From the NCBI GenBank assembly GCA_963732845.1, contig CAVTBE010000005.1, forward strand, positions 62,001-126,000: a DNA stretch of 64,000 nt. The letters are read 5' to 3'. The notes under the pieces are model-generated. The model ran no database searches. It was not told where the DNA came from and was given only the letters and a program-made list of their open reading frames with translations. Positions 27,607 through 38,097 of the stretch are shown piece by piece. Position 1 is the stretch's first letter, and the number at the start of each line of letters is the position of its first letter. This DNA is from CAVSRC01 sp963732845 (GTDB lineage Bacteria; Pseudomonadota; Alphaproteobacteria; Rhizobiales; Kaistiaceae). A program made the position numbers and the translations under genes.

Positions 27607-28146
27607 ATGTTCAAGTGGCTGTTCGGCAGCAAGGAGGAGAGCGGCGGTGGTGGCGATCAGGCGAGCGGCGTCAAGGAACTGCTGGTCGTCAGCCGCACGG
27701 TGGCAGCGACGCAGGAGCGCGCCTTCGCCGTGTTCGTCGACGAGTTCGGCAAATGGTGGCCGGCGAAATACACGTTGGCCGGCGACAATCTCGCCGAGAT
27801 CCTGATCGAGCCCAAGATGTACGGGCGCGCCGTCGAGCGCGACAAGGCCGGCGGCGAAACCGTCTGGGGCACGGTGCTCAGCTTCTTCCGGCCGAGCCAT
27901 CTGGTGATCGCCTGGCAGATTTCACCCGATCGCAAGGTCATCGACAACGAAGCCGGCGCCAGTCGCGTCGACGTGCGCTTCGTCGAGCAGGAGGGCGGCA
28001 CGATCGAGGTGGTGCTCGTCCACCGCGACTTCCCCCGCCACGGTGCCGGCTGGGAGAAATACCGCCATCAGATGAGCGTCAAGGAAGGCGGCTGGCCGCT
28101 GCTGATGGACCGCTACGCCAAGGCGGTGGCCGGCGAGCCGCTGTAG
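27607..28146 (+). CDS. SRPBCC domain protein (AHSA1/START-like)
   Basis: 179 residues, cytosolic, AAGGAG ribosome site. From about residue 24 the sequence follows the START/AHSA1 hydrophobic-cavity fold: VSRTVAATQERAFAVFVDEFGKWWP, a central beta region (YGRAVERD, VWGTVLSFFRPSHLVIAWQI) and a C-terminal helix (GGWPLLMDRYAKAV). Such proteins bind hydrophobic ligands or act as co-chaperones; the ligand is unknown. Confidence 0.8.
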   Translation: MFKWLFGSKEESGGGGDQASGVKELLVVSRTVAATQERAFAVFVDEFGKWWPAKYTLAGDNLAEILIEPKMYGRAVERDKAGGETVWGTVLSFFRPSHLVIAWQISPDRKVIDNEAGASRVDVRFVEQEGGTIEVVLVHRDFPRHGAGWEKYRHQMSVKEGGWPLLMDRYAKAVAGEPL

Positions 28147-28631
28147 GCGGCCGGCGCTCGGGACCGACTTCCTCCCGATCTCCTTCGCTCTGAAAAAAGC
28201 GAAGGGAGATTGATGGGTTGCAGCTTTGCAACAAACTCCGCGCATGCCCGCCCCGAGCGGGCATCCAGGCCGGATTCGCCACGAGGCAAGTCTCGCCTGG
28301 GTGCCCGCCTTCGTGTTCGGTCCCGGGAGATTGGGTTGACGGGGGTGGTGTAGAACGGGGCGTTGCCGTCGATCGAGCGCTTGCTCAGCTCCTTGTCGGG
28401 CGGAATCGGCGTCCACTCACCGTCGACCGTCGCCCACCATTGCCCATCGCGCCAGTCGGCCCGGGTGCGGCGGCAGTCGGAGATATCGCAGCACGGGATG
28501 ACGGTACCCGGCATCTTAAGGCCCTCGAACCAGGCGTGGCGGTCTTCGGCCCTGGCGACGGCGACAAACGAGATAGCCGCGAAGCTGGCCAGGAAGACGC
28601 CGCCGAGGCGGCGCATGCGGTGATAATTCAT
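28113..28631 (-). CDS. exported hypothetical protein, 3' end probably altered
   Basis: The ATG at 28631 has a GAGGA ribosome site. A signal peptide (to about residue 27, cleavage after VARA) is followed by a short Cys-containing domain with PCCDISDCRRTRADWRDG and WTPIPPDKELSKRSIDGNA, a pattern I know as a small exported family in Rhizobiales. From about residue 95 the frame enters a palindromic repeat and becomes an Arg/Ser-rich run that overlaps the 3' end of the SRPBCC gene. The real protein was probably about 100 residues and has lost its natural end to the repeat. Confidence 0.6.
   Translation of the reverse strand: MNYHRMRRLGGVFLASFAAISFVAVARAEDRHAWFEGLKMPGTVIPCCDISDCRRTRADWRDGQWWATVDGEWTPIPPDKELSKRSIDGNAPFYTTPVNPISRDRTRRRAPRRDLPRGESGLDARSGRACAEFVAKLQPINLPSLFSERRRSGGSRSRAPAAYSGSPATALA
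28257..28308. repeat. palindromic intergenic repeat
   Basis: gcgggcatccaggc (28257-28270) and gcctgggtgcccgc (28295-28308) are inverted arms with one mismatch. A second nested stem, atgcccgc/gcgggcat, lies just left of it (about 28244-28264). Near-direct repeats ggagattgatgggttg (about 28205-28220) and ggagattgggttga (about 28326-28339) flank the whole unit, as if it had inserted with a duplication. Confidence 0.6.
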
Positions 28632-28800
28632 GGTCCTCACTCCAGAGAACGAATCATCCTCCCTCGGGCCCCATGCTGCGTTGCAGCAAAGCCCTCGTCA
28701 CGCCGCAAATGTCGGCGCTGCCGCCCACACCTTGTGCACAAAGCGGAGGATCGCTGCGCACGGGCGTCCCTTCCGCCGAAATCCCCTATATGCTGACGCC

Positions 28801-29928
28801 ATGGTGTCATCGCCTGAAACGTTTCCGGCCGGCGGCCGCCTGACCGTCGATCTCGTCGCGCTCTCAGCCAACTGGAAGGCGTTGGCCGACCATGTTGCCG
28901 GCGGCGGCCATGCCACGGCCGCGGTGGTCAAGGGCGACGGCTACGGCATCGGGCTGGAACAGGCCGGCCGCACGCTGGCCGCGGCCGGCTGCACCACCTT
29001 CTTCGTCGCCCTGCCCGACGAAGGGCGGCGGCTGCGCGCCGTCCTGCCCGATGCGGTCATCTATGTCCTCAACGGCCTGATCGGCAGCGCCGAGGCCTAT
29101 GCCCGCACCGATATCCGGCCGGTGCTCGGCTCTTGGCCGGAGATCGAGGAGTGGGTCGCCTTCCGCAAAGCGGGTGGCACCACCGGCGCGGCCGTCCACG
29201 TCGATACCGGCATGAACCGTCTTGGCCTGACGCTGCACGACACCCTCGAGCTCCGCCGCAACACGCGGCTGCTCGCCACGCTGGCGCCCGACCTCGTCAT
29301 CTCGCACCTCGCCTGCGCGGATACGCCCGACAATTCGATGAACCGTCGCCAGCTCGCCCTCTTCCGCGAGGTGCGGGCGCAGTTTCCCGACCTGCCGGCG
29401 TCGCTGGCCAATTCCGCCGGCGTGTTCCTCGGCCCCGACTATCACTTCGACCTGGTGCGGCCGGGCATCGCGCTCTATGGCGGCGTCGCCGTGCAGGGGC
29501 TGACCAACCCCATGCGCGCGGTGGCGACCCTGGAAGCGCGGGTGCTGGCGGTGCGCGAGGCCGAGGAAGGCGAGACGGTGGGCTATGGGGCGACCCAGAG
29601 CATGAAGATGAATGCCCGGCTGGCCACCCTCTCGATCGGTTATGCCGACGGCTATCACCGGCTGGCCGGGGCCACCAACGAGCACGCCGGCGCCTGGGTG
29701 TGGGTCCGCGGCCACCGGGCGCCGCTGGTCGGGCGGGTGTCGATGGACCTGATCACCATCGACGTCACCAACATCCCCGGCGTCGTGCGCGGCGACTGGG
29801 TGGAGATGTTCGGCCGGCACATCCCGGTGGACGAGGTCGCCCGCCACGCCGGCACCATCGGCTATGAGCTCCTCACCAGCCTCGGCCGCCGCTACCAGCG
29901 GGTCTATGTCGGTGGGCCGGACGGCTGA
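28801..29928 (+). CDS. alr: alanine racemase
   Basis: PLP enzyme converting L- to D-alanine for peptidoglycan. 375 residues. The PLP lysine is in AVVKGDGYGIG (about residue 42; most family members have KANAYG here), HVDTGMNRLG and the RPGIALYG segment follow, the catalytic tyrosine lies in LSIGYADGYHR and RVSMDLITID closes the site. The frame is open upstream to 28630, but the start at 28801 fits the family N-terminus. Confidence 0.95.
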   Translation: MVSSPETFPAGGRLTVDLVALSANWKALADHVAGGGHATAAVVKGDGYGIGLEQAGRTLAAAGCTTFFVALPDEGRRLRAVLPDAVIYVLNGLIGSAEAYARTDIRPVLGSWPEIEEWVAFRKAGGTTGAAVHVDTGMNRLGLTLHDTLELRRNTRLLATLAPDLVISHLACADTPDNSMNRRQLALFREVRAQFPDLPASLANSAGVFLGPDYHFDLVRPGIALYGGVAVQGLTNPMRAVATLEARVLAVREAEEGETVGYGATQSMKMNARLATLSIGYADGYHRLAGATNEHAGAWVWVRGHRAPLVGRVSMDLITIDVTNIPGVVRGDWVEMFGRHIPVDEVARHAGTIGYELLTSLGRRYQRVYVGGPDG

Positions 29929-30028
29929 GTCACGGCCTATCCGGGCAGCGCAGCAGGCGAAGCGTTCCCCGCCCGCCCCAACCATTGCCATTCTCCCGAA
30001 TCCATGAGAACATAATGAGAACACCTGC

Positions 30029-31432
<1,404 letters not shown>

Positions 31433-31474
31433 ACCTCCGGATCCTCGTGGATCGCATGTGCACTGCCGAGCGAA

Positions 31475-31494
31475 AGCCATTGAACCCAATGGCT
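31475..31494 (+). repeat. short hairpin between radA and cvpA
   Basis: agccatt (31475-31481) and aatggct (31488-31494) form a perfect 7-bp stem with a six-base loop, 43 bases after the radA stop. No T-run follows. Function unknown. Confidence 0.3.
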
Positions 31495-31624
31495 TGTACC
31501 GATATGTGGAGAGCCAGAGTCGGGGTGCGCGGGGGCTCACACATGCCGTGCCTAAGCGACGCGACCTCCAAGCCGCCAGAATCGTGCTAGAGCCTTGCTC
31601 GGCCGCAGCTAGTCCCGTGAGACC

Positions 31625-32248
31625 ATGCCATCGCTTCTTGACGTCATCGTCCTAGTGGTCGTGCTCATTTCGGCTTTGCTGGCCATGATGCGCGGCTTCG
31701 TGCGCGAGGTCCTGACGCTGGTCTCGTGGGCCGCCGCGGCGATCGCCGCCTATCTTCTCTACAAGCTGCCTTTGCCGCTGGTGAAGTCCTTCCTCAACAA
31801 CACCACGGCGGCGACCATCGTTTCGGCGGCGGTCATCTTCCTGCTGGCGCTGATCATCGTCAGCTTCCTGTCGATGAAGGCCGCCGACTTCGTTCTCGAC
31901 AGCCGCGTCGGCGCCATCGACCGCGGGCTCGGCTTCCTCTACGGGGCGGCGCGCGGCCTGCTCCTGATGGTTGTGGCGCAGGCTTTCTTCCTGTGGCTGG
32001 CGCAGACGACGCCGGCATGGGTGGCACAATCCAAAAGCAAACCTATCTTGGAAGCCTTGGGCAACTCGCTGATGGATGCGCTGCCGCAGGATCTGGAAGC
32101 CTCGCTGAAGAAAATCTTCGGCAATCGCGGCAGCTCCAGCGGCGAGGTCAGCCAGACGCCGGACGAAGCGCCGCCAGACGCCGGCCCAGGCCCGAGCGAT
32201 GCCTCTCGCCAGCAGCTCAACCGGCTGATCGAGAACGGTGGCAACTGA
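31625..32248 (+). CDS. cvpA: CvpA family membrane protein
   Basis: 207 residues with four membrane helices (about 3-20, 30-50, 62-85, 105-125) and a cytoplasmic Pro/Ser-rich tail. CvpA is needed for colicin V production and envelope function in enterics, and its gene is linked to purF in many proteobacteria, as here. The molecular role is unresolved. Confidence 0.9.
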   Translation: MPSLLDVIVLVVVLISALLAMMRGFVREVLTLVSWAAAAIAAYLLYKLPLPLVKSFLNNTTAATIVSAAVIFLLALIIVSFLSMKAADFVLDSRVGAIDRGLGFLYGAARGLLLMVVAQAFFLWLAQTTPAWVAQSKSKPILEALGNSLMDALPQDLEASLKKIFGNRGSSSGEVSQTPDEAPPDAGPGPSDASRQQLNRLIENGGN

Positions 32249-32267
32249 CGCCGCAGGAAACCGGACC

Positions 32268-33728
32268 ATGGAACAACTGACGACGCGGCCCTTCGACGAC
32301 GACAAGCTGCGCGAAGAATGCGGCGTCTTCGGCGTCTTTAGTCACCCCGATGCCGCCGCGCTCACGGTGCTCGGCCTGCATGCGCTCCAGCATCGCGGCC
32401 AGGAGGCGTCGGGCATCGTCTCCTTCGACGAGGCCGGCTTCCACGCCGAGCGCCATGTCGGTCTGGTTGGCGATACCTTTACCCATCCGAGCGTGGTCGC
32501 CAGCCTGCCCGGCGACCGCGCCATCGGCCACAACCGCTATTCGACCCATGGCGGGTCGATCGAGCACAACATCCAGCCGCTGTTCGCCCAGTTCTCCGGC
32601 GGCGGCTTCGCGGTTGCCCATAACGGCAACCTCACCAATGCGCTGACGCTGCAGGACGAACTTCAGCGCCGCGGGTCGATCTTCCAGTCGACCTCGGACA
32701 CCGAGGTGATCCTGCATCTCATCGCCACCTCGGGCCGCACCCTGCTGATCGACCGCATCGTCGATGCGCTGCACAGAATCGAAGGCGCCTGGTCGCTGGT
32801 CTGCATGTCCACCAAGAAGATGATCGGCTGCCGGGACGTTCTCGGCGTCCGCCCGCTGGTCATCGGAGCGCTGGACGGAGCGACCATCCTCGCCTCGGAA
32901 ACCTGTGCGCTCGACATCATCGGCGCGCGCTTCGTGCGCGACGTGAAGCCGGGCGAGATGGTGATCGTGACCGAGGACGGGATCGAAAGCCAGTTTCCCT
33001 TCGCACCGGCGAAGAGCCGCTTCTGCATCTTCGAGTATGTCTATTTCGCCCGCCCCGATTCCTCGGTCGAGGGGCGCGGCGTCTACGAGATCCGCAAGCG
33101 CATCGGCGCCGAGCTCGCCCGCGAGAAGCCAGCGGCAGCCGATGTCGTCGTGCCCGTGCCCGATTCCGGCACGCCGGCGGCGATCGGCTATGCGGAGGCC
33201 GCCGGCCTCACCTTCGATCTCGGCATCATCCGCAACCACTATATCGGCCGCACCTTCATCGAGCCGTCGGATGCCATCCGCCACATGGGCGTCCGTCTCA
33301 AGCACAACGCCAACCGCGACGTGCTGGCGGGAAAACGCGTGGTGCTGGTCGACGATTCGATCGTGCGCGGCACCACCTCGCAGAAGATCGTCAAGATGAT
33401 CCGCGAGGCCGGTGCGGCCGAAGTGCACATGCGCATCGCCAGTCCGCCGACGGTGCATTCCTGCTTCTACGGCGTCGATACGCCCGAGGAGACGCAGCTC
33501 ATCGCAGCCCGCATGTCGGTCGCGGAGATGGCCGCCTTCATCAAGGTGGACAGCCTCGCCTTCCTGTCGATCGACGGGCTCTATCGCGCCGTCGGCGCGG
33601 TTGAGCGCGACGGTGCCGCGCCGCAGTTCTGCGATGCCTGCTTCACCGGCGCCTATCCGACGCGGCTGACCGACCGCGAGGCGGCCGACAACATCCACCC
33701 CTTCCCGCGCGTCGCCGGCGCCGGCTAG
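32268..33728 (+). CDS. purF: amidophosphoribosyltransferase PurF
   Basis: First committed step of purine synthesis: PRPP plus glutamine gives phosphoribosylamine. 486 residues from 32268, chosen because GCAGGAAA precedes it; an earlier ATG at 32238 lies inside cvpA. A short propeptide precedes the nucleophile in EECGVFGVF (Cys about residue 19). The glutaminase shows HNRYSTHG and NGNLTN; the PRPP loop is VLVDDSIVRGTTS (about 357). Cysteines near the C-terminus (SCFYGVD, FCDACFTG) are of the type that hold a [4Fe-4S] cluster. Confidence 0.96.
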   Translation: MEQLTTRPFDDDKLREECGVFGVFSHPDAAALTVLGLHALQHRGQEASGIVSFDEAGFHAERHVGLVGDTFTHPSVVASLPGDRAIGHNRYSTHGGSIEHNIQPLFAQFSGGGFAVAHNGNLTNALTLQDELQRRGSIFQSTSDTEVILHLIATSGRTLLIDRIVDALHRIEGAWSLVCMSTKKMIGCRDVLGVRPLVIGALDGATILASETCALDIIGARFVRDVKPGEMVIVTEDGIESQFPFAPAKSRFCIFEYVYFARPDSSVEGRGVYEIRKRIGAELAREKPAAADVVVPVPDSGTPAAIGYAEAAGLTFDLGIIRNHYIGRTFIEPSDAIRHMGVRLKHNANRDVLAGKRVVLVDDSIVRGTTSQKIVKMIREAGAAEVHMRIASPPTVHSCFYGVDTPEETQLIAARMSVAEMAAFIKVDSLAFLSIDGLYRAVGAVERDGAAPQFCDACFTGAYPTRLTDREAADNIHPFPRVAGAG

Positions 33729-33732
33729 AGCC

Positions 33733-34461
33733 ATGGCGGGCCTCGCAGGACGCATCGCCGTGGTCACCGGCGCGTCGCGCGGCATCGGCTACGCGGCGGC
33801 GCTGGGGCTGGCGGAAGCCGGCGCCCATGTGGTGGCGGTGGCGCGCACCACGGGCGGGCTGGAAGAGCTCGACGACGCCATCCGCACCAAGGGCGGCAAC
33901 GCCACCTTGGTGCCCCTCGACCTCAAGGACTACGCCGGCATCGACCGCCTTGGTGCCACCATCTACGAGCGCTGGGGCAAGCTCGATATCCTCTTCGGCA
34001 ATGCTGGCGTGCTCGGCGTGGTGACCCCGCTCGGCCATCTGGAGCCCAAGGTCTGGGACAATGCGGTTGCCATCAACTTGACGGCCAACTGGCGCCTGAT
34101 CCGCTCGTTCGATCCGCTGCTGCGGCGCTCCGACGCCGGCCGCGCCCTGTTCATGACCAGCGGCATCACCAAGAGCATGGGGCCGTATTGGGGCTCCTAT
34201 TCGATCACCAAGGCGGCGCTGGAGGCGCTGGTCAGGACCTATGCCGGCGAGGTGGCCAATACCAGCGTGCGTGCCAACCTGTTCAGCCCCGGAGCGCTGC
34301 GCACCCACATGCGGGCGCAGGCGATGCCGGGTGAGGATCCGGACACGCTGGAGACACCCGATGTGGTGGTGCCGGACATCGTGCGCATGCTCTCGCCCGA
34401 CTACACGGAAAACGGCGTGCTGTACGAATACGCCACGGGCGAGACCCTGCGCTTCCCGTAA
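33733..34461 (+). CDS. SDR family NAD(P)-dependent oxidoreductase
   Basis: 242 residues, classical short-chain dehydrogenase. TGASRGIGYA (about residue 12) binds the cofactor, FGNAGVLG replaces the NNAG motif, and the catalytic residues are in FMTSGI and YSITKAAL (about 150-165). It starts five bases after purF and is a conserved Rhizobiales neighbour of it. Substrate unknown. Confidence 0.9.
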   Translation: MAGLAGRIAVVTGASRGIGYAAALGLAEAGAHVVAVARTTGGLEELDDAIRTKGGNATLVPLDLKDYAGIDRLGATIYERWGKLDILFGNAGVLGVVTPLGHLEPKVWDNAVAINLTANWRLIRSFDPLLRRSDAGRALFMTSGITKSMGPYWGSYSITKAALEALVRTYAGEVANTSVRANLFSPGALRTHMRAQAMPGEDPDTLETPDVVVPDIVRMLSPDYTENGVLYEYATGETLRFP

Positions 34462-34470
34462 GGGGCGCGG

Positions 34471-35859
34471 TCAGCTCTTGCGGCGCTTGCGCCCCTCATA
34501 GGGGTTGTCGCCCTTGCGCAGCATCAGGCGGATCGGCACGCCGGGCAGGCCGAAATCCGCGCGCAGGGCATTGACCAGGTAGCGCCGCCACCCATCGGGC
34601 AAGGCTTCCGGCCGCGAGCAGAAGGCGACGAAGGTCGGCGGGCGCGCCTTGGCCTGGGTCAGGTAGCGCAGCTTGATGCGCCGCCCGGCGACCGCCGGCG
34701 GCGGGTGGCGTTCGAGGATCTCCGGCAGCCAGCGGTTCAGCCGTGCGGTGGACACGCGGCGGTTCCACAGGTCGTAGGCCTTGAGCACCGCCTGCATCAG
34801 CCGGTCGATGCCCTCGCCGGTGACGCCGGAGACCGGCACCAGGGCGACACCGGCGATCTGCGGCAGCAGGCGCTCGGCTTCGCTCCTCAGCTCGGCCATC
34901 ATGCGCTGACGGTCGGCGACCAGGTCCCACTTGTCGAGGGCGATGACGATGGCGCGGCCCTCGCTTTCGATGAGATCGGCGATCTGCAGGTCCTGCTTCT
35001 CAAACGGCTGGCCGACGTCGAGAACGAGGATCACCACCTCGGCGAACTGGATAGCGCGCAACGCGTCGCCGACGGCGAGCTTCTCCAGCTTGCCGTCGAC
35101 GCGCGCCTTGCGCCTGAGGCCGGCGGTATCGAACAGGCGGAAGTCGCGGTCGTGCCAGCGCCAGTCGACGGATATCGAATCGCGGGTGATGCCGGCCTCC
35201 GGCCCGGTGAGCAGCCGGTCTTCGCCGATCATACGGTTGATCAGCGTCGACTTGCCGGCGTTGGGGCGGCCAACGATGGCAACGCGGATCGGCCGGGCTT
35301 CGCCTGCCGCCGCCTCACCTTCGGCCGCTTCGCCCTCCTCCACCTGTTCCTCGGGGGCAAATGCCAGGATGGCGTCGTGGAGCTCGCCGAGACCTTCGCC
35401 GTGCTCGGCGGAAATGGCGACCGGGTCGCCGAAGCCCAACGCATAGGTTTCCAGAACGCCGGCCTCGGAGGCGCGGCTTTCTGTCTTGTTGGCGACCAGC
35501 ACGATGGGATTGCCGACGGCGCGCAGCAGCTCGGCGAAATGGTGGTCGAGCGGGGTCAGGCCGGCGCGGGCATCGACGACAAACAGGCTGACATCGGCCG
35601 AGCGCACCGCGGCCTCAGTCTGCGCGCGCATGCGGCCGGCGAGCGAGTCCGGCGCCGCCTCGTCGAGGCCGGCGGTGTCGATGGCGGTGAATTCGAGCCC
35701 GCCGATGTGCGCCTCGCCCTCGCGCCGGTCGCGGGTCACGCCCGGCAGATCGTCGACCAGCGCCAAGCGCTTGCCGACGAGCCGGTTGAACAGCGTCGAC
35801 TTGCCGACATTCGGCCGCCCGACGATGGCGACACGCAGCGGCCGTCTGCTGGTGGACAT
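34471..35859 (-). CDS. der: ribosome-associated GTPase Der (EngA)
   Basis: Essential GTPase of 50S assembly with two tandem G domains. First: GRPNVGKSTL (about residue 13), DTAGLDE and NKTES. Second: GRPNAGKSTL (about 195), DTAGLRRK and LDKWDLV. A KH-like C-terminal domain follows and ends in a basic tail. 462 residues from 35859; a GTG at 35901 would add 14 residues. Acidic Glu/Ala insert between the G domains. It converges with the SDR gene. Confidence 0.96.
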   Translation of the reverse strand: MSTSRRPLRVAIVGRPNVGKSTLFNRLVGKRLALVDDLPGVTRDRREGEAHIGGLEFTAIDTAGLDEAAPDSLAGRMRAQTEAAVRSADVSLFVVDARAGLTPLDHHFAELLRAVGNPIVLVANKTESRASEAGVLETYALGFGDPVAISAEHGEGLGELHDAILAFAPEEQVEEGEAAEGEAAAGEARPIRVAIVGRPNAGKSTLINRMIGEDRLLTGPEAGITRDSISVDWRWHDRDFRLFDTAGLRRKARVDGKLEKLAVGDALRAIQFAEVVILVLDVGQPFEKQDLQIADLIESEGRAIVIALDKWDLVADRQRMMAELRSEAERLLPQIAGVALVPVSGVTGEGIDRLMQAVLKAYDLWNRRVSTARLNRWLPEILERHPPPAVAGRRIKLRYLTQAKARPPTFVAFCSRPEALPDGWRRYLVNALRADFGLPGVPIRLMLRKGDNPYEGRKRRKS

Positions 35860-35929
35860 GGCTCTGACAAACTCCGCGGGGGCCGTGGTCCGCCCGGGCA
35901 CAAAGCCGCGGCTCGCCGTCCCGCCCCGG

Positions 35930-36607
35930 CTACGACTTGGCCGGTGCGGGCGGCTCCCCGATACGCGCCGTGATCAGCGAAAGCATCACCTGGGCGCGCT
36001 GGCGCAGGTCCGACGGCGCTTCCTGGTCCTTGTTGATCTCGTCGAAATACTTGCGCGCCGCCTGCAAATCGCCGGTGCGCCAGGCATCCAGGCCGAGCAG
36101 CTCGCGGGCGTTATGGCGCCAGACATTGCCGGTGCCGGCGAGATCGCTGAGGCGCTTCTCGAGATCGGCGAGGCTGACGGTATCGACCAACAGCGCGGCG
36201 GCGCGCAGCCGCGCCAGGGCCTTGATCGAGTCGGAGGTGCCGCTGCGGGCGGCGATGGCGTCATATTCCGCTATGGCGTCCTGGGTCTTGCCGGTCGCGG
36301 CCATCTCGGAGGCAACGCGGAAGCCGGCGAGCACCGGATAGTTGCCGCTGCCATTGGCCTCGATGGCCTTGAGGGCAGCGATCGCCTGGTCGTGCTCACC
36401 CTTGCCGGCGAGGTCGAGCGCCGCCAGGAAGCGGTCGCCGGTCGCCTGCGCCTGCTTCTCCTGCCAGTACTCCCAGCCACGGTAGCCGGCGGTCGCCACC
36501 ACGATGAGAATCGCCAGCCCGATGACATACGGACCGTAGCGGTCCCAGAGCTTCCTGGCCTGTTCGCGGCGGAGGTCTTCATCGACTTCTTTGAATATGT
36601 CGGTCAT
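35930..36607 (-). CDS. tetratricopeptide repeat-like membrane protein (YfgM-type)
   Basis: 225 residues: short cytoplasmic N-terminus (FKEVDEDLRREQARKLWDRYG), one membrane helix (about 28-46), then a periplasmic helical TPR-like domain. Members of this family (TPR_21) are linked to the Sec translocon and outer-membrane assembly, and sit beside der (often with bamB between; bamB is absent here). AGGTAAA precedes the ATG. Confidence 0.85.
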   Translation of the reverse strand: MTDIFKEVDEDLRREQARKLWDRYGPYVIGLAILIVVATAGYRGWEYWQEKQAQATGDRFLAALDLAGKGEHDQAIAALKAIEANGSGNYPVLAGFRVASEMAATGKTQDAIAEYDAIAARSGTSDSIKALARLRAAALLVDTVSLADLEKRLSDLAGTGNVWRHNARELLGLDAWRTGDLQAARKYFDEINKDQEAPSDLRQRAQVMLSLITARIGEPPAPAKS

Positions 36608-36799
36608 TTTACCTCATCGGCGTCCCGGTCGATCCATCCCGCGGGTAGCGCGGCGGCACCATATCGCCGGCCCCGCAAGGTTGCAAACGCTGGGATTCCA
36701 GCATTCTTGTGACAGGAGACCGCACCGGCGGCTTGCGTTGCGATCACGCAACTTTGTCCAGGAACTTGCAGAATTCCGCCAGTTACGCGTTATTCACGG

Positions 36800-36827
36800 T
36801 TGCCGTGCTAGTCTAGCTTCATAATAG
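36800..36827 (+). promoter_or_regulatory. candidate promoter for the L,D-transpeptidase pair
   Basis: TTGCCG (36800-36805) and TAATAG (36822-36827) are separated by 16 bases, in an AT-richer stretch about 60 bases before the first transpeptidase gene. A plausible sigma-70 site by position and consensus only. Confidence 0.4.
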
Positions 36828-36885
36828 TGATGAAGGAGGCGTTGCGGTCCAAACGGGCCGCACAAGAAGACAGGGGCTGGGATCA

Positions 36886-37305
36886 ATGAAAAAATCTGTC
36901 TGGGCGCTTGCAGCCGTGGCGATACTTTGTGCTGCGCCTGCCATGGCATCATCCATTGTTGCGCGCATCGATCTTTCCGAACAGAGAATGCATGTCTACG
37001 TCAACGGTGCCCAGCGCTACGTCTGGCCCGTTTCAACCGCTCGCAGCGGCTACGTGACGCCGGTCGGCACCTACCGGCCGCAGCGCCTGGTGCCGATGTG
37101 GTATTCGCGCAAGTACCACATGTCGCCGATGCCGCATTCAATCTTCTTCCGTGGCGGCTATGCGATCCACGGCACCAATGCCGTCGGCCGGCTCGGCAGA
37201 CCGGCGTCGCACGGCTGCGTGCGGCTGCATCCGAGCAACGCGGCGACCCTGTATTCGCTCGTCAGCCAGGCCCGCGGCAGCACCACGATCGTGGTCAGCC
37301 GCTGA
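36886..37305 (+). CDS. L,D-transpeptidase (YkuD domain), minimal form
   Basis: Periplasmic cross-linker of peptidoglycan or anchor of envelope proteins. 139 residues: signal peptide (to about residue 22, cleavage after AMA), then an almost bare YkuD domain. The catalytic motif HGTNAVGRLGRPASHGCVRL (about 99-118) holds the active Cys and His. It is followed 16 bp downstream by a homologous gene. Confidence 0.92.
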   Translation: MKKSVWALAAVAILCAAPAMASSIVARIDLSEQRMHVYVNGAQRYVWPVSTARSGYVTPVGTYRPQRLVPMWYSRKYHMSPMPHSIFFRGGYAIHGTNAVGRLGRPASHGCVRLHPSNAATLYSLVSQARGSTTIVVSR

Positions 37306-37321
37306 CGCCAGGGCTTATCTG

Positions 37322-37936
37322 ATGTCAGCGAACAGGCAAACCGTTGGGGCCGCCCGCCGGTGGGCGGCCCGGGTGCTGACGCTGGCGGCGGCGGCGACCA
37401 TCGCCGGCGCCGGTGCGGCGCTTGCCGACGAGATCAAGATCGTCAGCGCCCCCATGATCGAGGTCACGGAGGTGGACTTGGCGCCGGACGGCGCTTCGGC
37501 GGCTCCGGCAGAGCCTTCGGCGGCTGCGCCGGAGGTCGCCTCGATCGCCGCAGATGTCCCTCAAGAGCCATCGGTGCCGGCGGTCGTGGCGCGCGTCGAC
37601 CTCTCCGACCAGACCATGACGATCTATGTCGACCAGAAGCTGTCCTACGTGTTCAAGGTCTCGACCGGACGCCGGGGCTACGGCACGCCGACCGGGCAAT
37701 GGAATGCCCAATGGCTGTCGCCCCGCCACCGCTCGAAGAAGTATCACAACGCGCCGATGCCCTGGTCCGTGTTCTTCCATGGCGGCTACGCCGTCCACGG
37801 GACGACGGAAGTGCGCCGGCTGGGACGGCCGGCGTCGCATGGCTGCGTGCGCCTGCACCCGGACAACGCCAAGATTTTCTACCAACTGGTCAAGGAAAAC
37901 GGCAAGGAAAACACGCTGGTTAGCGTCGTTCGTTAA
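37322..37936 (+). CDS. L,D-transpeptidase (YkuD domain) with linker
   Basis: 204 residues, starting at 37322: signal peptide (to about residue 35), an Ala/Pro-rich linker (about 50-85), then a YkuD domain closely similar to the upstream gene product. Shared segments are ARVDLS(D/E)Q, KYH(M/N), FF(R/H)GGYA(I/V)HGT and RLGRPASHGCVRLHP. The pair is a tandem duplication with the second copy spaced away from the membrane or signal by its linker. Confidence 0.92.
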   Translation: MSANRQTVGAARRWAARVLTLAAAATIAGAGAALADEIKIVSAPMIEVTEVDLAPDGASAAPAEPSAAAPEVASIAADVPQEPSVPAVVARVDLSDQTMTIYVDQKLSYVFKVSTGRRGYGTPTGQWNAQWLSPRHRSKKYHNAPMPWSVFFHGGYAVHGTTEVRRLGRPASHGCVRLHPDNAKIFYQLVKENGKENTLVSVVR

Positions 37937-38046
37937 AGCTTGTGGGGGGACCTGGCCGAAAGATTGTGACCCCGTTCACAGACAGGCGTCGCAGGGGTGC
38001 CTAGGTAAAGGCGATCAGGGCGCGGTATCCCGAGTCCCCGCTCGAC

Positions 38047-38077
38047 AACGCCTTAACCCGCCCCCCTCTAAGGCGTT
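38047..38077 (+). repeat. 9-bp hairpin after the transpeptidase pair
   Basis: aacgcctta (38047-38055) and taaggcgtt (38069-38077) pair perfectly around a 13-base C-rich loop. It lies just before the intrinsic terminator and may be part of the same transcription end region. Confidence 0.5.
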
Positions 38078-38097
38078 CTGGGTCCTGGTCACCATCG

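Noticed and set aside
28801..29928. Alanine racemase catalytic lysine motif looks changed (KGDGYG instead of KANAYG)
   Set aside because: The lysine and the tyrosine are kept and the rest of the fold is intact; such variation occurs within the family and does not suggest loss of function.
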